Positions 1-9,400 of a stretch of 64,000 nucleotides of DNA are shown here, piece after piece. Within the stretch, counting starts at the first letter, position 1; every line of letters starts with the position of its first letter. A program made the position numbers and the translations under genes. The notes beneath the pieces are model-generated. The model was given only the letters and a program-made list of their open reading frames with translations, searched no databases and had not been told where the DNA came from. This DNA comes from CAYVVT01 sp964454335. GTDB lineage: Bacteria > Fidelibacterota > UBA8477 > JABMPR01. The stretch covers positions 115,916 to 179,915 of the forward strand of contig CAYVVT010000006.1 of assembly GCA_964454335.1 (NCBI GenBank), written 5' to 3'.

Positions 1-1582
1 TGATGTTGTAGAAGAGCCTTTCGGAGAGAGAATGCGTGAAATCCAGGATCAGGGATGTAGATGAGTTCTGACTGGTAGGCCGTCCGTCAGGATTATACTT
101 GTACAATCGCGTGTAGCTCTGGGTCTCGGAGAAATTCCTCAAGGTATTGATGTTGAGTTTCATCTTGGGTGTGATGCGCCACGTAATTTTTCCCTGGAGG
201 TTGTAGCGATCGATGGTGTTCATTCGAATGATTGAGCCGTCGCCAGTGGCTCCGTCATCCCAGACACCGTTCTGATTAAAGTCGATGAAGGGTTCCCCAT
301 CCAATACACCGTTCCCATTGAAATCAAAGAAGGGATCGCCATTGAGAACACCATCCCCGTTGAGATCAACGAACTCCCGCTCTTCGGCATCGGTTATATC
401 ATCAAAATTGAGGTCCAGATTGTGGTCGTACCACCCGTTCCCGTTGACGTCGCGAAAAGGTTCACCGGGTTCAAAATTACCACTGCCGTCAAAATCGATA
501 TACGCCTCGCTGCCTTCAGCAAGCATACCATCCCCGTCGGTATCGCTGAAAGGTTCCGCAAAGTTCAGCAGACCTGCCCGGCCATAAGGTGAGTCCCGCA
601 AGTCCTCCACCTGTCGGGAGGTGAGAAAATTCACATCACTGGGTGAATGCTCACGAACACCCCGGTACAGGCCGCCGTTATTGTAGAGGCGACCGGATAC
701 GAAGAAGGAGAATTTGTTCTGCAGGCCGGGAATGGGGATGGGACCGGAGAGACTGCCTTCAAGGTTGCGGATATTCATAAGGTCGAATTCGTCACCATGT
801 TCAAAGATGTCTGTATTGGTTGATCTGTAGTCACCCAGGTAGCCGGAGAAACTCCCATTGAAATCCTGGCCGCCCTCTTTGGTGACGATGTTGATGATCC
901 CTGACATGGCCTGTCCGTATTCGGCATTGAAGGTCCCGCTGAGGATCTGCAGTTCCTGGACGGCCGAATTTTCCAGCCCCACACCCAGACCGCCCCAGGC
1001 TGGATTGGTAATGGGCACGCCGTCGATGAGGTATGATATCTCGCTGGAACGGCCGCCACGTACGTGGATGCCACCACCGGCATCGGCAACGATACCGGCC
1101 TTGGTTGAGATCACGGCCGATAGCGATTCTACGGGCATCTCCTTGATCTCATCAGCCCCTACGATCGCACGTCCTGAGGTGAGATCCTTCTGGACCATGG
1201 GACGTTCCGCCACCACCACCACTTCCTGGTCTGATTCGAGGACCCTGACAGTGAGTTCAAAGTTCACTTCAGTGGTAAGATCGCTGCGAACTTCAACCTC
1301 TGTCACACGCATGGGCGTGTATCCGATCATCTCTGCACGAACGATGTAGGTTCCCACGGGAATATTGATGATAAAAAAGATCCCATCAGGATCCGTCGAA
1401 GCGCCCAAAACGGTATTTTCGATCATTACGTTCACACCAGGTAAAGGTGTCCCGGTTTCACCATCCACAACCCGACCCGAGATCTTACCCGTAGTCCCGG
1501 CAAAAAGGGCGTTCACGGTAATAAGTCCGAGCAGGATGGTACGCCAGAATGGTGTACACTTAGAGCTTGGTTTAAACTGCAT
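1..1582 (-). CDS. TonB-dependent receptor with CarboxypepD_reg-like domain (3' part beyond window)
   Basis: Outer-membrane receptor/transporter; 527 residues are in the window and the frame runs off the left edge. The ATG at 1582 follows CGGAG. A signal peptide ends near residue 28. A CarboxypepD_reg-like domain covers about 30-110 (GKISGRVVDGETG, then YIVRAEMIGYT). The plug covers about 125-240 (VRGGRSSEISYLIDGVP, FNAEYGQAMSGIINIVTKEGG) and is followed by barrel sequence. Residues about 348-445 form an unusual insert of seven acidic loops of the D-x-[DN]-x-x-x type (such as DTDGDG, DFNGNG, DLNGDG) that resemble calcium-binding loops. The gene is divergent from the FG-GAP protein at 1847 and has a near-consensus sigma-70 promoter overlapped by a palindrome. 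The substrate is unknown. The family call is strong; the calcium role of the insert is inferred. Confidence 0.9.
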   Translation of the reverse strand, partial: MQFKPSSKCTPFWRTILLGLITVNALFAGTTGKISGRVVDGETGTPLPGVNVMIENTVLGASTDPDGIFFIINIPVGTYIVRAEMIGYTPMRVTEVEVRSDLTTEVNFELTVRVLESDQEVVVVAERPMVQKDLTSGRAIVGADEIKEMPVESLSAVISTKAGIVADAGGGIHVRGGRSSEISYLIDGVPITNPAWGGLGVGLENSAVQELQILSGTFNAEYGQAMSGIINIVTKEGGQDFNGSFSGYLGDYRSTNTDIFEHGDEFDLMNIRNLEGSLSGPIPIPGLQNKFSFFVSGRLYNNGGLYRGVREHSPSDVNFLTSRQVEDLRDSPYGRAGLLNFAEPFSDTDGDGMLAEGSEAYIDFDGSGNFEPGEPFRDVNGNGWYDHNLDLNFDDITDAEEREFVDLNGDGVLNGDPFFDFNGNGVLDGEPFIDFNQNGVWDDGATGDGSIIRMNTIDRYNLQGKITWRITPKMKLNINTLRNFSETQSYTRLYKYNPDGRPTSQNSSTSLILDFTHSLSERLFYNI

Positions 1583-1625
1583 GGGAGCTCCGTTTTTCGT
1601 GAGTATTTCTACATCTATGAAACCT

Positions 1626-1654
1626 AGTATAGTTGCATTGTTTCTTTTTGTCAA
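1626..1654 (-). promoter_or_regulatory. Sigma-70-type promoter of the TonB receptor gene
   Basis: On the minus strand TTGACA (1654-1649) and TATACT (1631-1626) are separated by exactly 17 nt, about 45 nt before the ATG at 1582. This is the best match to a sigma-70 promoter near any minus-strand gene here. A palindrome at 1653-1669 abuts and slightly overlaps the -35 box. Confidence 0.7.
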
Positions 1655-1669
1655 CAAACTTAGTTTGTT
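1653..1669. promoter_or_regulatory. Operator-like palindrome AACAAAC-TTA-GTTTGTT
   Basis: A perfect 7-bp inverted repeat with a 3-nt centre lies in the divergent intergenic region and overlaps the last 2 nt of the minus-strand -35 box. This is a typical place for a repressor operator. The GTTTGTT half-sites resemble published XylR/ROK operators, and TTTGTTTG followed by A-rich sequence recurs upstream of the ROK gene at 45147. The link to that regulator is only a suggestion. Confidence 0.5.
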
Positions 1670-1714
1670 TGGAAAAGTTAATTAACGATCTACCCCGAAA
1701 TCAGGCCTTTTTGC

Positions 1715-1743
1715 TTGATAATTATTTGGGTAGCCGATAGATT
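1715..1743 (+). promoter_or_regulatory. Candidate promoter of the FG-GAP secreted protein
   Basis: TTGATA (1715-1720), a 17-nt spacer and TAGATT (1738-1743) give a plausible sigma-70 promoter. Transcription would start near 1750 and leave a leader of about 95 nt containing the 1765-1802 hairpin. Motif inspection only. Confidence 0.45.
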
Positions 1744-1764
1744 CGACCTATCGTCAAAAGAAGT

Positions 1765-1802
1765 GATACATAAAAGAGGCCAGGGGAAGCCTCTCTTGTA
1801 TC
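1765..1802 (+). promoter_or_regulatory. Stem-loop in the 5' leader of the FG-GAP gene
   Basis: An outer stem GATAC/GTATC and an inner stem AGAGGC/GCCTCT close on an 8-nt loop, giving a 38-nt hairpin that ends 35 nt before the Shine-Dalgarno sequence at about 1837. It lacks a long T tract, so it is not an obvious terminator. A role in mRNA stability or translation control is possible but unproven. Confidence 0.45.
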
Positions 1803-1846
1803 GTTTTGCACATGCAAATATCTAGAAACTTAAACAAGGAGGAAGT

Positions 1847-4669
1847 ATGGGTACGAAGCTACCTAAACTAGCGTTTCTGCTGATTTTGGTATCCTTCACC
1901 AGCTTTGCACTGGCTCAGGGCAATAATGGTGTAAACCTGTTCGACATGGTCTACTCGGATACGGATGCCACGGATGGAGACGTCTACTGGGGCATTAGCG
2001 GCCCCTTCGATCTTGATAGCGATGGCTACGAAGAGCTCATCGGCTATACGGATGATGGCGGGATCACGATGCATCTCTACGAGAATGATGGTGACGATGC
2101 CTATGTACAGAAGTGGAGCCACAACATCTCCGACGTGATCTACAGCTATGAGATGGCTGATCAGGAGATGGACATGGACCGCGATGGCCTGCCAGAGATC
2201 GTGGTGGGTGGCAAAGCTGGTCTTTCAGGTGATTACGACGGTGTGTTCATCTTCGAGCTGGATACCACAGCAGAAGATGTTGCTCTTACCCGGGTGGCCT
2301 CCTTCCAGCCCCATGTGGTGGCTGGTACTGGCGCCGGTGGTTCTGTGATCACCCTCTGGGGTGGCGATCTCGACGGTGATACCGTTGAAGAGATCCTGTT
2401 GAGTGAGACTGAAGCAGACTATGTGATGGTCATCTCACTGGACACCACTTCGACATTTGATTTCCCACAGTGGAACGCAGAATTCGTCGATTCGACCTTC
2501 GACTATTCCGCATGGTCCACAGTGGTTGGCGATTTCGATGGTGACGGCACCACGAACTTCGCCTTCCAGGAATGGGATTACAATGCCATCGCCTTCTATG
2601 ATGTCCTCGGTCCCGATGACTATGAGAACATCTACTGGTCAGATGACATTACCGAAGAGGACGGCGGCTCACTCCGCTCACTGGATGCAGCCGATCTAAA
2701 CGGCGATGGTTATACCGAAGTCGTTCTGCCCTCCAACAACGGTAACGTCTATGTCTACACCAATGATGGTGATCTGAGTTCTTTCGATCCGCTGGAACAC
2801 TTCGCAATGATCTTCGAGAGCGGTTACAACGGCTATGGTGGCCATATCCGTGACGTTGATTCATGGCGTGGTGGCGACGGTCTCGACATCATTTTCTGCT
2901 CCGACAGCATTCTCTTTGATGTGGAATGGGTTGGAGAAGATGGCGATGTCCTCGATCCGCTGAACTATGACGTCTTCGAGATCGCTCACAGTCCCGCCAT
3001 CCCTGATCTTGAAATGCAGGATCTTGCGCTTGGCGATTTCGACAATGACGGTCTTGATGACATTGCAGTGGTCGACGTGGAAAATCCACAGATCATCATC
3101 TACGAACATGACGGATTCTTCTGGGCCGATGCTGAATTGGTCTATAGCGCCATGGCAACTGAAGCCGGCCAGGAACCAGGCTACCAGACCCGCGGTATTT
3201 CCGCCGGGAGCGATCTGGACAATGATGGTTTGAAGGAAGTCATTGTGACTGACTATCAGGTCCATGGTGTCCATATCTTCGAAGGTACCGCCGACAATAC
3301 CCTGGAATGGGTTGCAACTCTGGCAGACGATTCCACCACCTACTGGGCCACACCCCGCTCGGTCATCACCGGTGACCTTGATGGCAATGGTCGTGGTGAG
3401 GTCATCTGGATGGGTATGCGTGCTGCTGAAGAACCATACAACGGAATCCAGGTCTGGGAATGGGACGGTGTCGATGGCAGCGATGTCTATGAACGCTACG
3501 TCCTGAACATCGAGATCGATGGTGTCGAGGTTGACCGTTACTACGGTGAATACCCCGTGAACGTCGGTGATGTTGACCAGGATGGTGTTACTGAGCTGCT
3601 CATTGCCAACAACGGCTCTGACCATGCTTATGACGTCTTCATGATCGCATCCGTGGATGGAACCTTCGAATCCGGTTTCTTCTCACTGGTCACAGAATAC
3701 GTGGTCGATCAGAACGCCGGTATCTTCGGTGGATCCCCCTGGGGCTGCCCGAACATGGGTGACCTTGATGGTGACGGCGACCTGGAAGCTCTCTTCCTGG
3801 CCTGGGATCACCTGACACTCCTGGTTGTCGAAGCCACAGGCGAAGACAGCTATGAGCTGCAGACTGCGGTGATGATCGATTCCGCCTTTACGGACAAGGC
3901 CAACTATGGCCAGACATTCGTGGCGGATGTTGATGGCAATGGCCATGACGAGATCTACGGTGGTGCCTACTCAGCCGGTTGGCTGTGGAGTGTAACCGCA
4001 GGCGACGATGCCTCCGATATCTCCTTTGAGAATGGCGACATCACCATCATCAGTGACTTTGGCGCAACCTGGGATATCACCGGTGGCGACATCGATGCTG
4101 ATGGTGTGCCGGAACTCTACACGGTTGACTACAGCCATGCACGTATCTACGGTTATACCTACGATGCTGGTGTCTGGGAACAGGAAGTCGTGCAGAACTG
4201 GTCAGGGACCATGGGTGGATTCGCTCTGGACTTTGGCGAGGATATCGACGGTGACAACCATGCTGAGATCATTCAGGGATTCCTGGAAGTGCCTGGCACT
4301 ACCGGTAATCCGGAAGGATATGTCTTTGCAGTGACCGAGTTCGCAGCTGATTACACAGTCGGCGTAGCCGAATGGAACGTGATCACGCCTGCTGACTACA
4401 AGCTCGCTCAGAACTATCCCAACCCCTTCAACCCCAACACCACGATTGAGTTCTCCCTGCCACTGGCAAAGGATATCAGTCTGACTGTCTATGACATGCT
4501 GGGTCGCGAAGTGGTTCGTCTGGCTGACAACTATTATCAGAAGGGCGATCATAGTGTCGTCTGGAATGGTAAGTATGCAGATGGCCGCCTGGCTCCTGCA
4601 GGTCTCTACCTGTATGAGCTCCGGGCCGGAAATGTTGTCAAAACTGCCAAGATGACCCTGCTGAAGTAA
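1847..4669 (+). CDS. Secreted FG-GAP/VCBS-repeat protein with T9SS type A sorting domain
   Basis: A 940-residue exported beta-propeller-like protein. The signal peptide ends at about residue 23 (FALAQ). About thirteen calcium-loop repeats of the FG-GAP/VCBS kind (DLDSDGYEEL, DMDRDGLPEI, DLNGDGYTEV, DIDADGVPEL and others) fill residues 40-830. The last ~85 residues are a T9SS sorting domain: NYPNPFNPNTTIEF, then YDMLGREV, ending KMTLLK. The ATG follows a strong AAGGAGGA site. The protein should cross the outer membrane through T9SS and be anchored or released at the surface. Such propellers often bind ligands or cell surfaces; no enzyme motif was seen. A single gene with its own terminator. 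Confidence 0.9.
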   Translation: MGTKLPKLAFLLILVSFTSFALAQGNNGVNLFDMVYSDTDATDGDVYWGISGPFDLDSDGYEELIGYTDDGGITMHLYENDGDDAYVQKWSHNISDVIYSYEMADQEMDMDRDGLPEIVVGGKAGLSGDYDGVFIFELDTTAEDVALTRVASFQPHVVAGTGAGGSVITLWGGDLDGDTVEEILLSETEADYVMVISLDTTSTFDFPQWNAEFVDSTFDYSAWSTVVGDFDGDGTTNFAFQEWDYNAIAFYDVLGPDDYENIYWSDDITEEDGGSLRSLDAADLNGDGYTEVVLPSNNGNVYVYTNDGDLSSFDPLEHFAMIFESGYNGYGGHIRDVDSWRGGDGLDIIFCSDSILFDVEWVGEDGDVLDPLNYDVFEIAHSPAIPDLEMQDLALGDFDNDGLDDIAVVDVENPQIIIYEHDGFFWADAELVYSAMATEAGQEPGYQTRGISAGSDLDNDGLKEVIVTDYQVHGVHIFEGTADNTLEWVATLADDSTTYWATPRSVITGDLDGNGRGEVIWMGMRAAEEPYNGIQVWEWDGVDGSDVYERYVLNIEIDGVEVDRYYGEYPVNVGDVDQDGVTELLIANNGSDHAYDVFMIASVDGTFESGFFSLVTEYVVDQNAGIFGGSPWGCPNMGDLDGDGDLEALFLAWDHLTLLVVEATGEDSYELQTAVMIDSAFTDKANYGQTFVADVDGNGHDEIYGGAYSAGWLWSVTAGDDASDISFENGDITIISDFGATWDITGGDIDADGVPELYTVDYSHARIYGYTYDAGVWEQEVVQNWSGTMGGFALDFGEDIDGDNHAEIIQGFLEVPGTTGNPEGYVFAVTEFAADYTVGVAEWNVITPADYKLAQNYPNPFNPNTTIEFSLPLAKDISLTVYDMLGREVVRLADNYYQKGDHSVVWNGKYADGRLAPAGLYLYELRAGNVVKTAKMTLLK

Positions 4670-4693
4670 GCACGGTTCACACGCAATCAAAAA

Positions 4694-4718
4694 GGGCTCC
4701 TCCGGGAGCCCTTTTTTT
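4694..4718 (+). terminator. Rho-independent terminator after the FG-GAP gene
   Basis: GGGCTCC/GGAGCCC stem with a 4-nt loop followed by seven T residues, 24 bp after the stop codon. Confidence 0.9.
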
Positions 4719-4729
4719 ATCGAATGCGA

Positions 4730-4757
4730 TTGATTCACACCCTGGTATGCTTAGAAT
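4730..4757 (+). promoter_or_regulatory. Candidate promoter of the polyprenol kinase/DUF92 gene
   Basis: TTGATT (4730-4735), a 16-nt spacer and TAGAAT (4752-4757) lie between the preceding terminator and the ATG at 4806, which follows CGGAG. Confidence 0.4.
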
Positions 4758-4805
4758 ATCCCATTCTCTTCAAGAAAGAAAACAGCTGTACGGAGACCTG
4801 TTATC

Positions 4806-6320
4806 ATGCCAAAGATCCTGACCTTCTCAAGTGAATGGCTCGCCTTCCTGGTCTTTTTCCTTTTCATCTCCTTTTTCATAGGTCTTTCGGAGCTGCTGCG
4901 TAAAGCGTTGAACTGGGGACCGGAGGTCACCCGCAAACTAGTGCATGTCATGGTAGGTGTCCTGGTCTGCTTTGCTCCCTTTATCCTGGAGCATTCCTAC
5001 TGGGCGCTCATACTTGCAGTCGTGTTCACACTGGTGAACTATCTAGCGCTCAAGAGCAAATCCTTTGAGGGCATGCATGCTACTGAGCGTATCTCCTATG
5101 GGACAATCTACTTCCCCATCGCCTTCGGACTGCTGGTGTGGATATACTGGGACCGGAATCCAGCGATCTTTCTAACCGCAATGCTTATTCTGGCCTTCGC
5201 AGATACGATAGCCACACTGGTGGGTGAACGCGTACCGGATGAACGTAAATTCAGACTGTGGGAAGACCTGAAAAGTGTTCAGGGCAGTACGGCCTTTTTT
5301 ATCACCGCTTTCATCATCACCATCTTCTTCTACCCTTATTTCTGGCACTTCATTTCAGACAGTATTCCTAGTCTTTCGATCATTCTACTGCTGGGTGTCC
5401 TGACTGCTCTGATGGCTACACTCACCGAGGCTGTTTCTCGCCAGGGATCTGATAACCTAACCCTTACCATGGCCGCAGCCTTCACAATGGACATTACTCT
5501 ACGCGCATTGGATCAGGGAACCCTTCCGTACCTGCTGTTCTGGATGTTGGGTTTTGCTCTGGCCTTCTGGATCTCGTACAAGCTGCGGGCATTGAATCCC
5601 AGCGGAGCTATCGGTGCATTCATTCTGGGAACCTTCCTTTACGGGCTTGGTGCCTGGGCAGCTGTCCTGCCTTTGATCCTCTTTTTCGTGCTTTCAAGCA
5701 TTCTCTCAAAATTTGCAGACCGCAAACAGGCTGATGCACAGATGGCAGCCAAGGGATCCAACCGGGATATCATCCAGGTCTATGCGAATGCTGGTATCGG
5801 GCTCATACTCATCCTGATCTGGTATCTCACCGGCCATCAGTACGATGTTATCTTTTTCGCCTTCCTGGCTTCCATCGCCGCAGCCAATGCGGACACCTGG
5901 GAAACTGAGTTCGGGTCATTCTCACCCTGGCTGCCCCGCCACATTCTGAGCTGGGAAAGCGTTCCTAAGGGTTTCAGCGGTGGAATCACTGCCCTGGGGA
6001 CCTTTGGCGGTATCCTCGGTGCCGGTCTCATCGCTGTCAGCGGAATGCTTGTGTTCCCACAGCTACAATCGTGGCTAACTGTAGTTCTGATCGCCGTTGC
6101 CGGATTCCTCGGGAGCATCGTCGACAGTATCCTCGGGGCAACATTGCAGGGCAAATACCTTTGCCAAGTTTGTGGAAAACAAACGGAGAAAAGGATCCAT
6201 TGCCGACAGGATACCAGCCATCTTGGTGGCTGGACGAAACTGGATAACGATTGGGTGAATGTGAGCTGCACAGTCAGTGCCGCGCTGATATTTGTTCTGC
6301 TCTACATCCTGATCAGCTAG
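4806..6320 (+). CDS. Fused polyprenol/phytol kinase-like and DUF92 (VTE6-like) membrane protein
   Basis: A 504-residue polytopic inner-membrane protein made of two families joined end to end. Residues ~1-245 resemble the dolichol/phytol kinase family (VTE5 type: EVTRKLVHVMVG near the N-terminus, then FADTIATLVGERVP and KSVQGSTAFF). Residues ~255-504 are DUF92/TMEM19 (VTE6 type: ANADTWETEFG, SVPKGFSGGITALG, GATLQGKYLC). In plants and cyanobacteria VTE5 makes phytyl phosphate and VTE6 converts it to the diphosphate, so the fusion could salvage an isoprenoid alcohol in two kinase steps. The families are clear; the substrate is inferred. The gene stands alone and converges on the GHL10 gene. Confidence 0.85.
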   Translation: MPKILTFSSEWLAFLVFFLFISFFIGLSELLRKALNWGPEVTRKLVHVMVGVLVCFAPFILEHSYWALILAVVFTLVNYLALKSKSFEGMHATERISYGTIYFPIAFGLLVWIYWDRNPAIFLTAMLILAFADTIATLVGERVPDERKFRLWEDLKSVQGSTAFFITAFIITIFFYPYFWHFISDSIPSLSIILLLGVLTALMATLTEAVSRQGSDNLTLTMAAAFTMDITLRALDQGTLPYLLFWMLGFALAFWISYKLRALNPSGAIGAFILGTFLYGLGAWAAVLPLILFFVLSSILSKFADRKQADAQMAAKGSNRDIIQVYANAGIGLILILIWYLTGHQYDVIFFAFLASIAAANADTWETEFGSFSPWLPRHILSWESVPKGFSGGITALGTFGGILGAGLIAVSGMLVFPQLQSWLTVVLIAVAGFLGSIVDSILGATLQGKYLCQVCGKQTEKRIHCRQDTSHLGGWTKLDNDWVNVSCTVSAALIFVLLYILIS

Positions 6321-6390
6321 AAAATATGTCATCACGAGCTTCACCCCTTGGCGCTCGGTGCTCTCGTTATTCCATGTAAGTCGTATAATG

Positions 6391-6418
6391 AAAAAGGCCG
6401 GTGAACACCGGCCTTTTT
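6391..6418. terminator. Bidirectional terminator between convergent genes
   Basis: AAAAAGGCCGGTG, AA, CACCGGCCTTTTT form a perfect inverted repeat with A- and T-tracts at both ends. It can stop the plus-strand gene ending at 6320 and the minus-strand gene ending at 6435. Confidence 0.93.
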
Positions 6419-6434
6419 GTGTAGGATCTGAGTT

Positions 6435-9400
6435 TTACTTCATCAGCAGAATACGTTCACTCTGTATCGAGTTCTCTGTAGTCAACCTGACGAAATAGAC
6501 ACCAGAAGGATGTCCATCACTGTTGAACAGGATCTGATGACGGCCTGCATCCTGAACACCATTGAACAGGACTGCGACCTCGCGCCCACGTACATCGAAG
6601 ACGGATAGAATGATCTTCATGGTTCTGGGCAGTTCGAAACTCAGTGTTGTAGACGGATTGAACGGATTGGGATATGCTGGCAAAAGCCTGATATCATCCG
6701 GTACCAGTACAGCCCGGTCCTCGATGCTGACGCCCGGCATCTTCCGTACCAGACGCAGGTCATCGAAGAAGACCCTGCCAGTCACAGCTCCTACTTCCTG
6801 ATCATAGGTCATCTGGAAGCTGTCGATCCGGTAGGCTACCCCGTCCAAGGCTTCATTTCCGATCCATGTACCTACCGTTGTTGGATCTCCGAGATCCCAT
6901 TCCACGAGACGCCAGCCTTCCCAGTCGATGGTGATCCACTGCGAGACCTCATGGTTCGGCCAGTCGCTGCCGTTCAGGCTTTCATCGATGGCGAATCTGA
7001 ACTGGTTCATCCCTCCGTCACCGTAAACGTAGCACTGTAATACATAGCTCGTGTCGAAATGGATGTCTCGCGCCGGACCACCTGACAGGTACTCCCTGAG
7101 TAGATGATAATCCACCGAGGTGTCCCATTCGTAATTGATATATGCTGACTTCAATCCACCTGGTGTCTGTGCTGAAGCCGGCAAATAGGTGCCAGTACTG
7201 TATCCGAAGTAGGTGTTCGATCCTATAGTTCCGGCGGTTGAACCACTACCCTCAGGATCCCACCAGTTTCCCGGTACTGTAAAGCGATCGATATTGATCA
7301 CCTCGGCATAGTGCCAGTTAAAGGTGGAGATTGCTACACCAAAGTCCGTACCCAGCTCATTACCCAGGGTATCCGTTATACTGGCAGCAAGGGTTACGGT
7401 ATAATCCTCTGCGGCAGGTAGTGGTCCCCAGGACTTGATATCCAGGACATGATGTCCCTGTCTGATCATCAGCAGATAATCATAGTCTACGGCTTCCGTA
7501 CCCCGCAGGAAGCTGATACTGCTCTCATCGACCGTTGATTCGTCCAGAGCCTCGTCAAATACGAATGAGACCACGGCATCTACATCGAAGTTGTTGGCTG
7601 TTGTCCAATCATCCGGATAGAGCGACGTGATCGTCGGTCCAGTCTCATCTGCTTCATTGGTGGAGAATGTGAAGGAATATTCATCCCCTGCTTCTCCATC
7701 CCCATCACCGTCCAGTTGTGTGCCATTGATATCAAGACAGTTCTCGCTCAAAGTGATTGTGTAGCTGGTGAGAAATTCAAGGTTCGCCGCTGGCAAGATC
7801 TGCAGAACGTGATCGTTCTCGGACCACAGATATTCAGCGACCTCAACCGCAGGTGAGACCGTGAGTTCCTCTTCCACCGTAGCCTGATCCATGCGCTTGC
7901 TGAATTCAATGAGGATAGGCGTGTTCACTTCGGCCGTAGCGCCATCCTCAGGCGTATGTCCCATAACCTGTGGTGGAAAGGAAGGGATCTCGTCGCTCAT
8001 CACCCCATCGGATAGAACGGACTCATTCCAGTACCTATCCAGCATGGTGGCACTGTAGTAATAGGAACCCATATGGTCTTGGGTACCGTCGAAAGCTTCG
8101 CTGACAACGATGTCCTCTGCACTCCCCCAATATCCGCGGAAGATGATATCAGATGTGTCGATTGAGAATCCATCCTCCGCTGACCGGTAGACCACAAACC
8201 AATGGGAAGATGAAAGCGTGTCCGGTGGATGGATACTGAGTTCGAAATTCAGGGGATCCAACTGATTGAGGCTGATGGTTGGTGCAACCGGTGGCTCGTT
8301 ATCAATAATGCCTGAGCCACGCACCTTCGTCATCCTGTTGAAAAAGGTCTCGCCGGCTATCGGCCAGTATTGATAATCCTGCCAGCTACCATAGCTGAAG
8401 AACTGGAAGCCGTCGGTCCAGTAGATGTTCCGGCAGGTGTTCACCACTCCGGGATGCCGATGCCAGACATTATCCTCCGCGAACCGGTATGAGCCGGGTC
8501 CAACGGTGAACAGTCTACCGGCAGTGATGCCCGGCTGGATCCATTGGCTCCAGCACTGGGGACAGTTTCCGGTGAGCATATCATAGAATCCTGTACTGGT
8601 GGTCCAGTGGTAATGCATGGGCGTCAATTGATCCACATAGCCCTCATTGAACCACAGGGCCGCATCCTGGTAGACCACACCATAACCATTCCAACCACTC
8701 CAGTTGTACTTACCCAGTGCAGCAGGTGACAGTCTCACCCAGGGCTTCACGGCCTGAATAGAGTCATGCAGCGTTGAGACAAAGGCTGTGACAGATGCGC
8801 GCCACCAGGATTCCCAGGAGGCATAGCCCTCAGGAACCCCTGCGGAATGAGGATGGTCGACATCATAGAGATAGCGCCCTGTTCGACCGCTCAGCAGTGC
8901 ATCCAGGGCTTCCGGTGAGATCTGACCGTCCAGCATGCTGATCTCTTCCACCGGATCAACTGTACCACTGTTGAGCAGCAGGTCAGAATACTCGTTCCAG
9001 CGGACATAATCCAGGTGCAGACCATCAATATCATAATTGTTCACAATCTCCATGGCCACGTCCACCGTGTATGCGCGGACTTCGTCCATACCTGGCGACA
9101 GTGCCCTGTGTGACGGCATGGGATTGCCGTCCTGATCGCGGCAGACCCACTCAGGATGTTCGTTTGCCGGTGCCCCGGGGGCTGTGGATGAGGCCTGGAA
9201 TACGTTAAACCAGGCATGCAGCTCCAGTCCCCGCTCATGGGCCTGCTCGATGGCATATTCAAGAGGATCGTAACCCGGATAGCTCCCTCCGGCGTAGTAC
9301 CCCCACGGTTCATAGGATGAATTATAGTATGCGGTACCGCTCTGCCGGGCTTGCCACAGTACAGCGTTCATATTGGCCGCGACGTGATTGTCCATGATGT

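Noticed and set aside
2861..3625. 254-codon minus-strand open frame inside the FG-GAP protein gene
   Set aside because: It is the mirror of GAT/GAC-rich repeats in the real gene, has no ribosome-binding site and no recognisable domain.
6327..6370. TGTCATCACGAG ... CTCTCGTTATTC as a possible further copy of the palindromic element
   Set aside because: Only a weak likeness to the outer ends; the central stem and side arms are missing.
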